From NCBI RefSeq assembly GCF_019097595.1, contig NC_080714.1, positions 24,781,759 to 24,845,758 of the forward strand: a stretch of 64,000 bases of DNA. Direction: 5' to 3'. This stretch comes from Hemibagrus wyckioides. Taxonomy: Eukaryota; Chordata; Actinopteri; Siluriformes; Bagridae. The notes beneath the pieces were generated by a model. It saw only the letters and a list, made by a program, of their open reading frames with translations, did not search any database and was not told where the DNA came from. Positions 24,654 through 34,705 of this stretch are shown here, piece by piece (the first letter of the stretch is position 1; every line of letters begins with the position of its first letter). The position numbers were made by a program, and so were the translations under genes.

Positions 24654-24815
24654 ATTTTTTATGCTTTCAATTTTTTGAGAGCAACACACTTTTTATTGCA
24701 AGATTTTGCATTTTGGTAAACTTACTGATTCAAAGCGCTGAGACTCCTTCCCTAAATGTCAGCAATGATTATACATCTTCAGTAAAGAACAACATTATTA
24801 TTTGCTTTAGATTAT
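24654..24815 (+). other. Short non-coding spacer
   Basis: AT-rich sequence holding one copy of the dispersed GAGACTCCTTCC motif at 24740-24751. Nothing else is seen. Confidence 0.6.
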
Positions 24816-24816
24816 G

Positions 24817-25010
24817 TGTGGTCCAGCAGCAGGATCCTGTGCTCTCACTGTCGAGACCCGGGTTCGAGTCTCAGGCAGGGAACAAACCCAGACACCTGAG
24901 GAGTTAACTCTCAGTACCGGTCCCAAGCCTGGGTAAATTGGGAGGGTTGCATCAGGAAGGGGATCTGGCGTAAAACCTGTGCCAAATCGAAACCAAAGGG
25001 CGGCAACAAC
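24817..25010 (+). mobile_element. tRNA-derived SINE, family 3
   Basis: The tRNA-like head has GGTCCAGCAGCAGGATCCTG and B-box GGGTTCGAGTCTC. The body and tail read AAATTGGGAGGGTTGCATCA, GGAAGGGGATCTGGCGTAAA and ACCTGTGCCAAATC. This tail is common to fish SINEs and RTE-type LINE ends as I recall; the copy is moderately diverged. Confidence 0.75.
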
Positions 25011-25818
25011 ATTTGCTTTAGATCGTGTGAAGTCTCTGTGCAAGCTGTTGACAACCTCTTGAAATGAGCACATTAATATTTGAATGCCAGCCAGAACTTC
25101 GGTCGGAGCTGCTGTGCAAGAAAAACATCTTCTGATGGGTCAGATTTGGGACCTCAGGACCACTGTGCTAGGAAAGTGAACCAGCAGACAAACCACTTTA
25201 TTTCAGCTGCACTTCTTTTGACTTCTGGTGGATCCGTCCGTGCCAGCGTCAGCATTCTGGAAAGGAAAGTAAAATCTGTCTCGTCTCACTCCAACGCCGG
25301 AGTCGCTCATGTGAAAAAAAGCTCCTCCAGTCAGCTCCAGCTATTGATATTTGTGTGAAGGATTGACTGAGATGTGCTGTGCATTAAAGCGCCAATCGAT
25401 CACTCGTGTTCAGCGCTGATTAAAAGCTTTACATTCTTATCATAAATGTCCGTTGTCATCTCTCGACCTAAGAACGTCAGCCGAGGAGCCGTATTAAAGC
25501 TTCGTTTGGAGAAGGGGAAAAAAAGTTTTAAGCGCTCTGTTGTGGTTAAGGATCTGATAGTGTTTAGAAGGAAGAGCACACAATGGCTGATAACGTTCCA
25601 ATTGGTTTCCTTTCACTGCCTGCAATCTGTTAGCTGCCAAAGGCTGATGGTAAATGAGAGACGAACGCCGCTTTTACACCCACCTAAACTGTAATTATGC
25701 AACAACTGTCACAGAGTGTGATGGGTAAAACACATTGAGTTTCTTAAATCCAGTAGACAGATGTGAATTGAACCGAATAAACTTTGTACTCAGGCTAGTG
25801 AATGTTATTAGTGCACTC
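25011..25818 (+). other. Unique non-coding stretch
   Basis: No gene or repeat is recognised between the family 3 SINE and the next minisatellite. Confidence 0.6.
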
Positions 25819-26672
25819 TGTGAAGGAGGCGTGGCCCGTTTCCTTGACAGAATTACTGACGGATGTGTGGTGTCTGTGCTTGTATCTTCAGTGAAGGAGG
25901 CGGGGTGTCTGTACATGTCAGATTCGGTGGAGGAGGCAAGGCCTTTGTGTATCATCAGAGAAGAAGGTCCCATGTGTTCAGAATTTTTAGTGAAGGTGGG
26001 GCCTCTATGCCTGTTGGTTTTAGTGAATGAAGTGTGGCCCTTGTGCTGTCTGTGTGAATGAAGGAGGTGTGGCCTCTGCTTGTGCCAGTATCAGTAAAGA
26101 AGCACTGGTTTTGGTGAAGAAGGCGTGGCCTCTTTGCTTTCGCGTTCAGTGAAGGAGGTGTGGCCTATGTGCTCTTGGCCTCAGTCAAGGAGGTGTGGCT
26201 TCTGTGCCTATCAGGCTCAGTCAAGGAAGCGTGGCTTATGTTCTCTCCGGTGCAGTGAAGGAGGCATGGCCTCTGTGCTGTCAGGTTCAGTGAAGGAGGT
26301 GTGGCCTCTGTGCTCTCAGGTTCAGTGATGGAGGCGTGGCCTCTGTGCTCTTTGGCTCATTGAAGGAGGCATGGCCTCTGTGCCTATCAGGTTCAGTGAT
26401 GGAGGCATGGCCTCTGTGCTCTTTGGCTCATTGAAGGAGGCATGGCCTCTGTGCCTATCAGGTTCAGTGAAGGAGGCGTGGCCTATGTGCTTTCAGGTTT
26501 AGTGAAGGAGGCGTGACCTCTGTGCTCTTGGGTTCAGTGAAGGAGGTGTAGCCTCTGTGGTCTCAGGTTCAGTGAAGGAGGCGTGGCCTATGTGCTCTCA
26601 GGTTTAGTAAAGGAGGCGTGGCCTATCTTCTCTCAGGTTCAATGAAGGAGGTGTGGCCTCTGTGCCTGCCAG
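25819..26672 (+). repeat. 35-bp minisatellite, about 24 copies
   Basis: The unit is about 35-36 bases, GGTTCAGTGAAGGAGGCGTG then GCCTCTGTGCTCTCA. The left part (to about 26120) is more diverged, the right part more uniform. It yields E-E-A-W-P-L-C type pseudo-proteins that are not genes. Confidence 0.95.
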
Positions 26673-27440
26673 TCATTACTTCTTTTCTATGTAACAATAT
26701 TTATATAACATGTCAGGAGAGATACCCAGCTTCAGCATGTAAAAAAACAGACATGCATATGTATTTCTCCATTTATTCATGTCGAGTCACGTAGCCATGG
26801 GAGGAGTGAGGAGGTCAGTGTGATTAATCAAGTGTGCTGCTATTCTCTATTTACTGCTTTCCTTGCACTGCGAAGACGCATGGCAGGAAGATGATGACTC
26901 GCTGTGAAATATGAAACATGAAATATTAAATATGAAGCGAATGACAGCGAGTCAATAATTGATGCTCCACACCGACGGACCAATTTGAATATTTCATTAG
27001 CAGCAGGTGCGCAGGCGGGTGAAGGGTCAGGTTTGCTCACAAAGCGCTCCTGCGGTTCGCGGATGTGTTTCGGTTATGCTCGGCAAATGGCGAGGACGTT
27101 TCCAATTTTGCTCGTCGTTTTAAGCAAAAAAAAATGGGAACAAAGGAGAAGCTAGTCACTCGGAGTGGAGAGCAAACCTTCTGCTTAACCTTTCAGCGAT
27201 GCATCAAACCGAGCACGGATGGATAGACTGTTTTTCTTAAAATCGACCACTGGGATGTGACCCTTTATCTCTGTGAGTGTGTGTGTATGTGTGTTTATTT
27301 GTGCGTGGGGGGTGTATAAAAAACCTGGACTGGAGGCAACAGATTATAAAACAGCGTATTTATGCTTGGCTGCATGGCAGAATAAATTAGCATAGAGCTC
27401 AATCTCGCTACACCTCGCCCACCCTCAGTCACACACTTAC
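26673..27440 (+). other. Unique non-coding stretch
   Basis: Mixed composition. A small CpG-rich patch lies at 27005-27120. No coding evidence. Confidence 0.6.
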
Positions 27441-27562
27441 TCACTCTCTCTCTCTCTCTCGCTCTCGGTTCCTCACACACTCATTCCAGTCTCTCAGAGT
27501 CTCTCTCTCTCAATTCCTCACACACTCATTCCAATCTCTCTCTATTCCTCACACACTCATTC

Positions 27563-27594
<32 letters not shown>
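27441..27594 (+). repeat. (TC)n with 3 interrupting units
   Basis: TC runs are separated by three copies of TTCCTCACACACTCATTCCA (27469, 27512 and 27545), so it is a mixed microsatellite and minisatellite. Confidence 0.9.
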
Positions 27595-28014
27595 CCTCAC
27601 ATTTAACATACTCAGACACACACAGCTGTAGAGCCATCAGCTGCTCGGCACTTGAAAGCCACGGCCCTGTCCCTTTTGGGTGGGATTGTTTATTCCGCGC
27701 TCTGGTTTTTCTCACTGCGGCGTCTAATCTCGGCTCCGATCAAAAGGAAGAGAAGGAGCATTTTCAAGTCTGGAGCTCCAAAACACCACTGGAGAAACCA
27801 GACACCTCTCTGTTTGGAGGAAAATACTGATATTATACACAATACTTACACAAGCATGTAGATTATGAGAACTCAATCCGGTGTTTATCTCTTCTAGTCA
27901 CTGCGTTTGTATGAAATAGGTATATTTACATTTATGTAAATAAATAATTAATTCAAATGTGTTATGTAATAATAGAAATGGAAGCATGTTCCTACATAGA
28001 CTCACATTTTTATG

Positions 28015-28017
<3 letters not shown>

Positions 28018-28050
<33 letters not shown>
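28018..28050 (+). repeat. (TTA)n microsatellite
   Basis: A TTA/ATT run of about 11 units. The preceding 27595-28017 is unique sequence without features. Confidence 0.93.
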
Positions 28051-28053
<3 letters not shown>

Positions 28054-28076
28054 ATTAGTACTAAGTAGTACTTAGT

Positions 28077-28225
28077 AGTGCCCAGCATGTTCTCGGACTC
28101 TGGTGGATTGTATACTTCCCCTCAGAGGGAATGTGGTGTCCTACGATGGACTGGCATCCTATCCAGGGTGTAGCCCGCCACACACCCAGTGTTCCCAGGA
28201 TAGATTCAGGATACACCACAACCCA
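28077..28225 (+). mobile_element. Dispersed repeat 3' fragment (same family as 860-1140)
   Basis: It contains GTGTCCTACGATGGACTGGC, ATCCTATCCAGGGTGTAGCC, ACACCCAGTGTTCCCAGGAT and GATACACCACAACCC, matching the 3' order of the copy at 860-1140 but less diverged. Confidence 0.7.
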
Positions 28226-28489
28226 ATAAGCTCTCTTCTCTTGTGGCATTTATGACTCAGGCCATCGGGGCCAAATTTCACAAAGGTGAACCCCATGAAC
28301 TGAAGATGGCGACACCCAGCTCCCACACTTTGTACAAATGCTGAGGACGTTCCAGTGAGCACTGTTACTGGTGTCTGTAGGTCTCTTGCTGGGTTAATCT
28401 GTTCTGATTTTTATTTGATCCACTATATGGTTATGTCCATAGCCCAAGAGAACGGGTTCTGGTTTGAGTCAAAGCCCCTTCTGGAGTTC

Positions 28490-28697
28490 TTTTGGGTTAT
28501 TGATTGGAGGATCGGAGTTCAATCCCCAGCACCACCAAGCTCCACTGTTGGGCAATTGAGAAAAGCCCTTAACCCTCCCTGCTCCAGGGGCGCTGTATCA
28601 TAGCTGCCTCTGTGCTCTGACCACAACTTCCTCAGATGGGATATGTGAAGAAAAGAATTCCACTGTGCTGTAATGTATTTGTCGTGGTGATAAAGGC
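28490..28697 (+). mobile_element. SINE family 2
   Basis: B-box GGAGTTCAATCCC near 28516, then CACTGTTGGGCAATTGAG and CCCTTAACCCTCC, and the tail GATATGTGAAGAAAAGAATT, CCACTGTGCTGTAATGTATT and GATAAAGGCTT. It is the opposite orientation to the copy at 18876-19114. Confidence 0.75.
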
Positions 28698-28698
28698 T

Positions 28699-28870
28699 TG
28701 TCATTTGACAGATGCCCTTATACAGAGCAACTTACAATTCAACTCATTTTATACAACTGAGCAATTGAGGGTTAAAGGCTTTGCTCAAGGGTCCAGCAGT
28801 GGCGGCTTGGTGGACGTGGGATTTGAACTTACAACCTTTGGATCAGTAATTTAACACCTTAACCAGCATC
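28699..28870 (-). mobile_element. SINE family 1
   Basis: On the + strand: TGACAGATGCCCTTATACAG, ATACAACTGAGCAATTGAGG, GGTCCAGCAGTGGCGGCTTG, GGGATTTGAACTTACAACC and AACACCTTAACCAGC. It abuts the family 2 copy tail to tail. Confidence 0.87.
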
Positions 28871-30031
28871 ATCTCAAGGGAAGCTCATTAGGGATCTAAA
28901 TCTATATTCTATTTTTTGTAATCTTTTCTTAACTAAATATACATCATAAATATACAGATCTGGAACCTTGATTTCACATGTTTTGACCAGGAACTGCATG
29001 TCTCCGTGGGAACAATTGGGAATCTCTGGTGCTTCAATTAGATAAATTATTAATCTGCTACAACAATTCAGGTATCCGGTTTAATTAACAAGTTTCAAGC
29101 TTAACCTCACATTCCTTCCTGCCTATTAGCCCATTGATTCCATTGCACAATGGATTTTGATTGGCCTTCGTGATCAATAGCTCCTCCCATACATGCTGAT
29201 GTTTCAATCCCTTCATTAGGGAGCTCCGGTCACGCGTGTAACCCCAATGTTTTCAATCTACCGTCAAGCAATTCGCCGGCGCGTGCGAGAGATGCCTCAA
29301 AACGAAGCACGCCGATGACCTTTCGCGGGCGCGGTCGCGTTCCAACAGTAATTATCCATTCAGCATTGATTTCACGTTGCCACACGTCGACAAACGATGT
29401 TAGATCAGTGCAGATCTAACGTCTGTTTGCCCACTCTATTGACTGCACATACCACTGCTGATAAAGCAGCCTAGTTCAAACAAATACTAGCATGCCCACA
29501 CACACATACACACACACACACACACTAACATTATTCATGTAATTCCCATCCCAGGCCTCCCACTCTCTCTTTATATAAGCTAGCGTTCATTGCTTGGCTG
29601 CCTGCTCATGCATTTTCAGATCCACAAGTTATGAAAGTTTGAAACTTATGATATATGCAGCTGCTTACGTTTCGTTCATCTACAACGATCTTTTCTCACT
29701 CATCATTATTCTTCAGCATGATGGACTTGGTCTCATACATGAGTCATGGTGATGCTGTTTTCTGGTATGGCAACATAACCTCCTGATCCCAGGGTCTGGA
29801 GAACTGGGCCTGCATGTGTTTTGTGTCTTGAACTTTGACTCAGCTGAACTTTAGCTATGTTTAATTCGGGGACAATGAACTGCTCCAGGTTTCCAGCAGT
29901 TAAAATAAACTCCCCCACAAAATCAATGTGTAATGTGATCATTTTGTAGTTAATAAGTTGTGTGTTGTGGCAAATCAACCATGATGTATATTTTTCTCAT
30001 TTTTTTGTATCTACTTCACAAGCAGAATGGA
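28871..30031 (+). other. Unique non-coding stretch with CpG-rich patch
   Basis: A compact CpG-dense patch at 29229-29345 (ATTCGCCGGCGCGTGCGAGA; TTTCGCGGGCGCGGTCGCG) lies in otherwise ordinary intron, and a CA run at about 29508-29525. A regulatory role for the patch is a guess. Confidence 0.45.
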
Positions 30032-30509
30032 AATCAGGACTTATCAGACATTTTCAGTATAAACAAATGAATGATTCAGTATAAACAAATGAATGATTTT
30101 CTGGCTGTGAGTCTGATATAAAATGAGTCTGTTGGCTTTCAGTGTGTTTTAGATGTGTGTTTTTTTCCCTCTGCTGGATAACCTTACACAGAATTTTAGT
30201 GGTTGAAGATAAACACCTTCAAATTTTAGACTATGAACAAGAACTCGGGGCGTCTCGGAGAGCAGAAATGGGTTTGATGTTAACATTTACTTTGGAAAAA
30301 ATAACCATTTTCCTTTTTTTCAAACCTTTTCTATGAAAGTTTTCCCACAAGTATGCTAGATAAAAACAGAAATACTTATGAAACACTACAAATTCTTAAA
30401 GCCCTGAGTGTCTACTTTCATACGAGCTTCATATTAAACACCACTCTGGAGTCGGACATGACAAAGACATTCAATGATCAACATGGACACAACAAAACAG
30501 GTGGAAATT
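30032..30509 (+). mobile_element. Dispersed repeat copy, + orientation
   Basis: The partner of 21819-22274. It shows a local duplication of ATTCAGTATAAACAAATGAA (30050-30098) that the other copy lacks. No coding content. Confidence 0.85.
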
Positions 30510-31640
30510 CTAGTAAGTGAGCTCACTTCCTGTGCAGATGACTTTTCCACAAACCATATGATATAACTGCAGACCAAATGGAGTTTAAGAAGTAAACTAC
30601 ACAGCAGAACATTGCTCCATGACCAAGCCTGTGATTGGTCATTTACAAGCAAGCCAATTAATTGCCAGATGGATGACCCGATGATGGATGGCTATAAGAC
30701 ATGGGCTTTTCATGAGATTTTCCTGGAGCTTTCCTATGTGATGACCAGTACAAAACTGTAGAGAAACTTGTAAAGGAGGTTTTTCATTGAGTTGCTTATC
30801 CCAGGCTTGGAAGATAATTCAGTCTGTTAAGTGGAAATTGACACCAATGAGCATCAAGTGTCCAGTTGAATCCGATAAAGATTTCGGATGGATCAAAGTC
30901 TCGGCACTTCAGCCGTTCGGTTAAAGGTCAGAATTAGAGTGTTTGATTCAGTGAGTACACCATGTCTGCATAGAGCTTGTCGAGAACATAATGTAAAAAC
31001 AATTTGCATGATGGACAGTACTCTAACGTAGACCTGCAGTCATTTACAGCGAACGTTTGCTGTAGTTGTGTCTAATTACAGTGCAATGTGTGTTAAATGT
31101 TAAATGTTTAGAAAGGTAGAAGAGGTGGGAAAGTGGGATGTGGGGACATGTGTCTTTGTTCAGCAGGATTATAACCTGGGGAATGAACCCTTTTAAACAG
31201 GTATGAAGCTGTGCATTGCAGGAAAGAGTTGAAAACTAGAGACCACTAGTTATCCCACAGCTGGAGTACAGGTTTAAGCAATGGGGAGTTAAAAGCTGCT
31301 CCTAATAATACATCCTTCCTGGATTGTATTTTAGGAAAATTTCTGACCAAAGGACCAGAGGTATTTAAAATATGACCACCAGACACCACAGTGGCTCCTG
31401 TACAATGTGGGCCAATGTGTACTTCTGTTCACTGATGCTTAAAAATATAAAACCTAGTTATTCATATTAATAATATATGTTGACTGACGCATGGTGTTAT
31501 CTCCTGCAGTCAGATGATGATGATGATGATGATGATTGATTCAGAATATGACGCTATATCCGAGGGCCAAGGAGAGGTCAAGCAACTTCCAGGATAACAC
31601 TAAGCACTGGGTTAATGATCAGTGTGTGAATGTATGTGTA
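30510..31640 (+). other. Unique non-coding stretch
   Basis: Contains a short (GAT)n run at 31512-31534. Nothing else is recognised. Confidence 0.6.
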
Positions 31641-32246
31641 CAGTGGAACCTCAGCATATGAATGTCCACCTTTACATATTTGACCTTAGGAATTGAAATT
31701 TTGCAAGAAATTAGCATCGGCATACAGAGCATTTTCGTCATACGAACAAACCAAACGCCGGCTAAGTTGCGCGTACGTCCGAGAGCCGTTCAAAACTTGT
31801 TTGCATCAGTGGAAAGCCAAGCGAAGTGAGTTTACAAATTTTATGATTGTTTTTTGGAAAACAGCTGTTTTCCAAAAAAAAAGCCGTTTGGAAAGAGTCA
31901 ACCCACGATACCAACGGTGCCCTCAGCATGCGTTCAAAAGCTAGGTGATTTTTCAGGAGTTTTTTGTTGACAGATTGGTGGCGTGGGTGGTCTGTTCTAT
32001 TTTTACCCCAAGTTTGGTGGCACGACTTCCTTTGAGGAGCCTTGACATGGAATGCTTGGCTTGGGTCAGTTCTTTGTAAGCAGCCATACGCTTTGTATTG
32101 GTAATATTGGTAATGTTTTTGAGTGGCTGGAATGGATTATCTGCATTTACATTATTTTTTTTGGAAAAAATTGTTTTACAATACAGATTTTCACCTTAAG
32201 AACTCCCCTCCAGAACAAATTAAATTCGTATTCCAAAGTTCCACTG
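31641..32246. mobile_element. Non-autonomous Tc1/mariner-type MITE with TA duplication
   Basis: The left end is CAGTGGAACCTCAGCATATG and the right end reads, in reverse complement, CAGTGGAACTTTGGAATACG. Both ends are flanked by TA (31639-31640 and 32247-32248), the target duplication of the Tc1/mariner/pogo superfamily. It is 606 bp long and no transposase frame is recognised. A perfect 30-base palindrome sits inside at 31850-31879. Confidence 0.85.
31850..31879. repeat. Perfect 30-bp palindrome
   Basis: The half-site TTTTTTGGAAAACAG is followed directly by its reverse complement, with zero loop. It lies within the MITE. Confidence 0.95.
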
Positions 32247-32248
32247 TA

Positions 32249-33371
32249 GTTTGTAGGAAAAAAGGACATTACTTTTTCTAGATCTAACTTACTGTTAGCT
32301 TGTTAACTGCTAAACGTATTCTTGCTTATAGTAAACAAACAGATATATACATACTAACTACTTGTGAAGATACCAGAATTGGTGATGTTTCTGCAGAAAC
32401 ATTTCTTGACCCTCCCAGAAAATTACTTTTTAAGAATTTTAGGAGACTAGTGCCCCAGTATTGATCAAACTCTAGAAATGCCCCAAGATGACAGTAACTA
32501 GGGCAGTTGCCATGAAATTGATTGATACTATTGATACTAACCAATAACTAGAACCATTCAGCGTGAGTTATGATGTAATAGAGCAATGCTAAGCTGTGTA
32601 TTTAGGGTCAGGGTTTAAAACCGGTGTCCTCAAAAGGCCTACAGCTCTTACACGAGGTTCAGAAATGAGGTTTCTGCAACAGGAGAAAGCCACTTGTTGG
32701 CAATTTCCTGGCTGAAAGAGAAAAAAAAAAGAGTGAGAGCGTCGAGGCATTTAAACGCTACGATACAGTCACCAGACACCGCGGATACAGATTAGCTCGG
32801 CGTGTAACGTTTACAGCTTCCTCAGCTAGCACAGAGAGACGACGCTGTTTCAGCAAGTCTGAATTCCCAGCTGGGAATCTGATCTAACACGCAGTCGGAC
32901 TCTCTGTTGCAGTTACCTAGATATCGGGTTTACAGCGTCGCCGGCGATACGTGGAAACGCGGAGGCAAGCGGACTATTTTCGCTGGCATTCGGTTATTAA
33001 TTATTCATGGTGAGTAGGTGTCGAGGGCATGTTTTGAGGCATTGGCGGTGGTGTAAACAGAAGCGTATGAGTTTCAGAAGCGTACACACTGGTTCTCTTT
33101 TTCCGGAGAATAAGAATATCTCGGAGATACAATGCGCATCTCTGTACGGCGTAAACATTCCTAGGAATCGACAATACTCTTAAAGCAGCATTTAAACTAT
33201 TATCGCTGTTAAGGATTGACTCCATGATGTTTGATTTAGTGATGCTCTGTAGGTTGTAAATATTGAGAAATCGTTACCTCCCCAACAAGTCAGCGTGAAA
33301 ATGAAAGTGCCAGATGTCTGGTATGTTTAGACTCTGGCCAATTTGCACTGTAAATGTAAATGCCTAAGGCG

Positions 33372-33374
<3 letters not shown>
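32249..33374 (+). other. Unique non-coding stretch before exon B
   Basis: Repeat-free, with moderately CpG-rich sequence at 32740-33180. Could include regulatory DNA; no direct evidence. Confidence 0.5.

Positions 33375-33418
<44 letters not shown>
33375..33418 (+). repeat. (TG)22 forming the acceptor tract of exon B
   Basis: A perfect TG run of 44 bases is separated from the exon only by TTTCAG. In RNA it is a UG repeat in the place of the polypyrimidine tract. UG repeats bind TDP-43 and CELF proteins in vertebrates, as known from CFTR exon 9. Confidence 0.97.
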
Positions 33419-33421
<3 letters not shown>

Positions 33422-33424
33422 CAG

Positions 33425-33525
33425 GTGACTCGTCTCCCAGTGGAAAGCTGTTCTCAGTACAGGAGTTGTAAGAGCTGTCTAGGCTCCGGAGATCCTCACT
33501 GTGGCTGGTGTGTTCTTCACAACAA
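33425..33525 (+). CDS. plxna3: Plexin-A exon B: first PSI domain, N-terminal half
   Basis: This exon has 101 bases, 33 codons plus two bases, entering in phase 0 and leaving in phase 2. The acceptor is tttcag after a (TG)22 run and the donor is gtgagt at 33526. The peptide begins [15 protein letters not shown] and contains the plexin PSI signature [13 protein letters not shown]. It supplies five cysteines (exon residues 9, 15, 18, 26 and 29) of the eight-cysteine knot; the other three are in exon C. PSI1 sits directly below the sema propeller and sets the angle of the receptor stalk. The split AAA lysine codon (AA here, A in exon C) restores the reading frame exactly, so no exon is missing between B and C. 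Confidence 0.93.
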
Positions 33526-33990
33526 GTGAGTCACTCAATTCTATTCTCACTCCAACAGCCAGAAAACTGGTGATATTTTATTGCTTAAAAATTCAGATCA
33601 GACAAGTAACATTATTAAGGTTTCGCCTCGTATAATAGCCGTGATTACATTATACCGAAAATGGGACTGATTCGTTACTTATCTGTTTTCCTGCTCGGTA
33701 TTCTCGCTCGGATGAAATCAGTACTAGACGGGGTTTTTCTACACAGACTTCAGACATTCACATGGAACAGGTTTATAATCACAGGTTAAGGATTCGTGGC
33801 TGATTCCAAGATCCGTTCGTCATTACTCGCATATAACCAGTTTTTTATGAGCTGTAGCCATTTCTTTCATGTAGCCAAGTCATCCTTTGACCATCACACC
33901 CATATGTGAGCCTTCACTAGAAGTGAAGCAACAAACCAGGAAGCACGCAGTTGCATCGAATGTCTTTGTACAGTATTACAGTTTCACTTC
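33526..33990 (+). other. Non-coding stretch after exon B
   Basis: Intron sequence without recognisable features. Confidence 0.6.
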
Positions 33991-34387
33991 ACTACATTTA
34001 CATTTCTGGCATTTGGCAGAAGCCCTTATTTAGAGCGACTTGCATTTATCTCATTCTATACAACTGGGCTGTGTACTTGCATTTATCTCATTCTATACAA
34101 CTGGGCTGTGTACTTGCATTTATCTCATTCTATACAACTGGGCTGTGTACTTGCATTTATCTCATTCTATACAACTGGGCTGTGTACTTGCATTTATCTC
34201 ATTCTATACAACTGGGCTGTGTACTTGCATTTATCTCATTCTATACAACTGGGCTGTGTACTTGCATTTATCTCATTCTATACAACTGAGGGTTAAGGGC
34301 CTTGCTCAGTGGCCTAGCATTGGCAGCTTGGTGGACCTGGGATGCAAACTCACAAGTCCAACACCATAACTTCTAAGCTACCACGTC
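33991..34387 (-). mobile_element. SINE family 1 with internal tandem expansion
   Basis: The + strand reads the SINE tail (TTCTGGCATTTGGCAGAAGC, TTAGAGCGACTTGCATTTAT), then seven tandem copies of a 37-base piece, then the rest of the SINE (GAGGGTTAAGGGCCTTGCTC, GGCAGCTTGGTGGACCTGGG, reverse A-box CTTCTAAGCTACCACG). Confidence 0.88.
34039..34297 (+). repeat. 37-bp tandem repeat inside a SINE, 7 copies
   Basis: The unit is CTTGCATTTATCTCATTCTA then TACAACTGGGCTGTGTA. Copies begin at 34039, 34076, 34113, 34150, 34187, 34224 and 34261 with no visible differences until the last, which continues into the SINE body. Open frames across it are artefacts. Confidence 0.97.
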
Positions 34388-34705
34388 CCCAGAGATGGTT
34401 AGAGGCTCAAAGCTGTTCCAGCACGACAACGCCCCTGTGCACAAAGCCCCTGAGTTCCTTGGCACAGAGCCCTGACTCTGACTCAACCCCACTGAACACC
34501 TTTGGGATGAACTGGAACTGGAGTCTCCTCACTCTTAAAACATCAGTGTCTGATCTTACTAATGCTCTTGTAGCTGAATGATCACTAATCCCAATATCTT
34601 GTGGACAACCTTCCCAGAAGAGAGAGTGGAGCTCAATATAACAACAAAGAAAAAGGAATACATCTGGAATGAGATGTTCAACAAGCACATATAAAGATGT
34701 TTGGT
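34388..34705 (+). pseudogene. Tc1/mariner-type transposase relic
   Basis: Frames interrupted by stops include LNPTEHLWDELE (about 34480-34515), the C-terminal DDE region pattern of Tc1/mariner transposases, preceded by a CAGCACGACAACGCCCCTGT segment (QHDNAP). It continues to a 3' end GGAATGAGATGTTCAACAAG. Stops and indels make it non-functional. A second copy lies at 54380-54755 on the minus strand. Confidence 0.7.

Larger units (their letters stand above)
21671..33424 (+). other. Intron A-B (11.75 kb, phase 0)
   Basis: The intron is bounded by gtaaca and tttcag and joins DKQ to VTR in frame. It contains two large minisatellites, two inverted copies of a dispersed repeat, three SINE families, a TA-flanked MITE and a CpG-richer segment at 22.56-23.1 kb. 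No extra exon is needed for protein continuity. Confidence 0.88.

Noticed and set aside
24817..24900. Possible tRNA gene with GGGTTCGAGTC
   Set aside because: The segment continues into a SINE tail (GGATCTGGCGTAAAACC); it is a family 3 SINE head.
31693..31944. Possible transposase in the MITE
   Set aside because: The 83-codon frame has no DDE or helix-turn-helix pattern; the element is non-autonomous.
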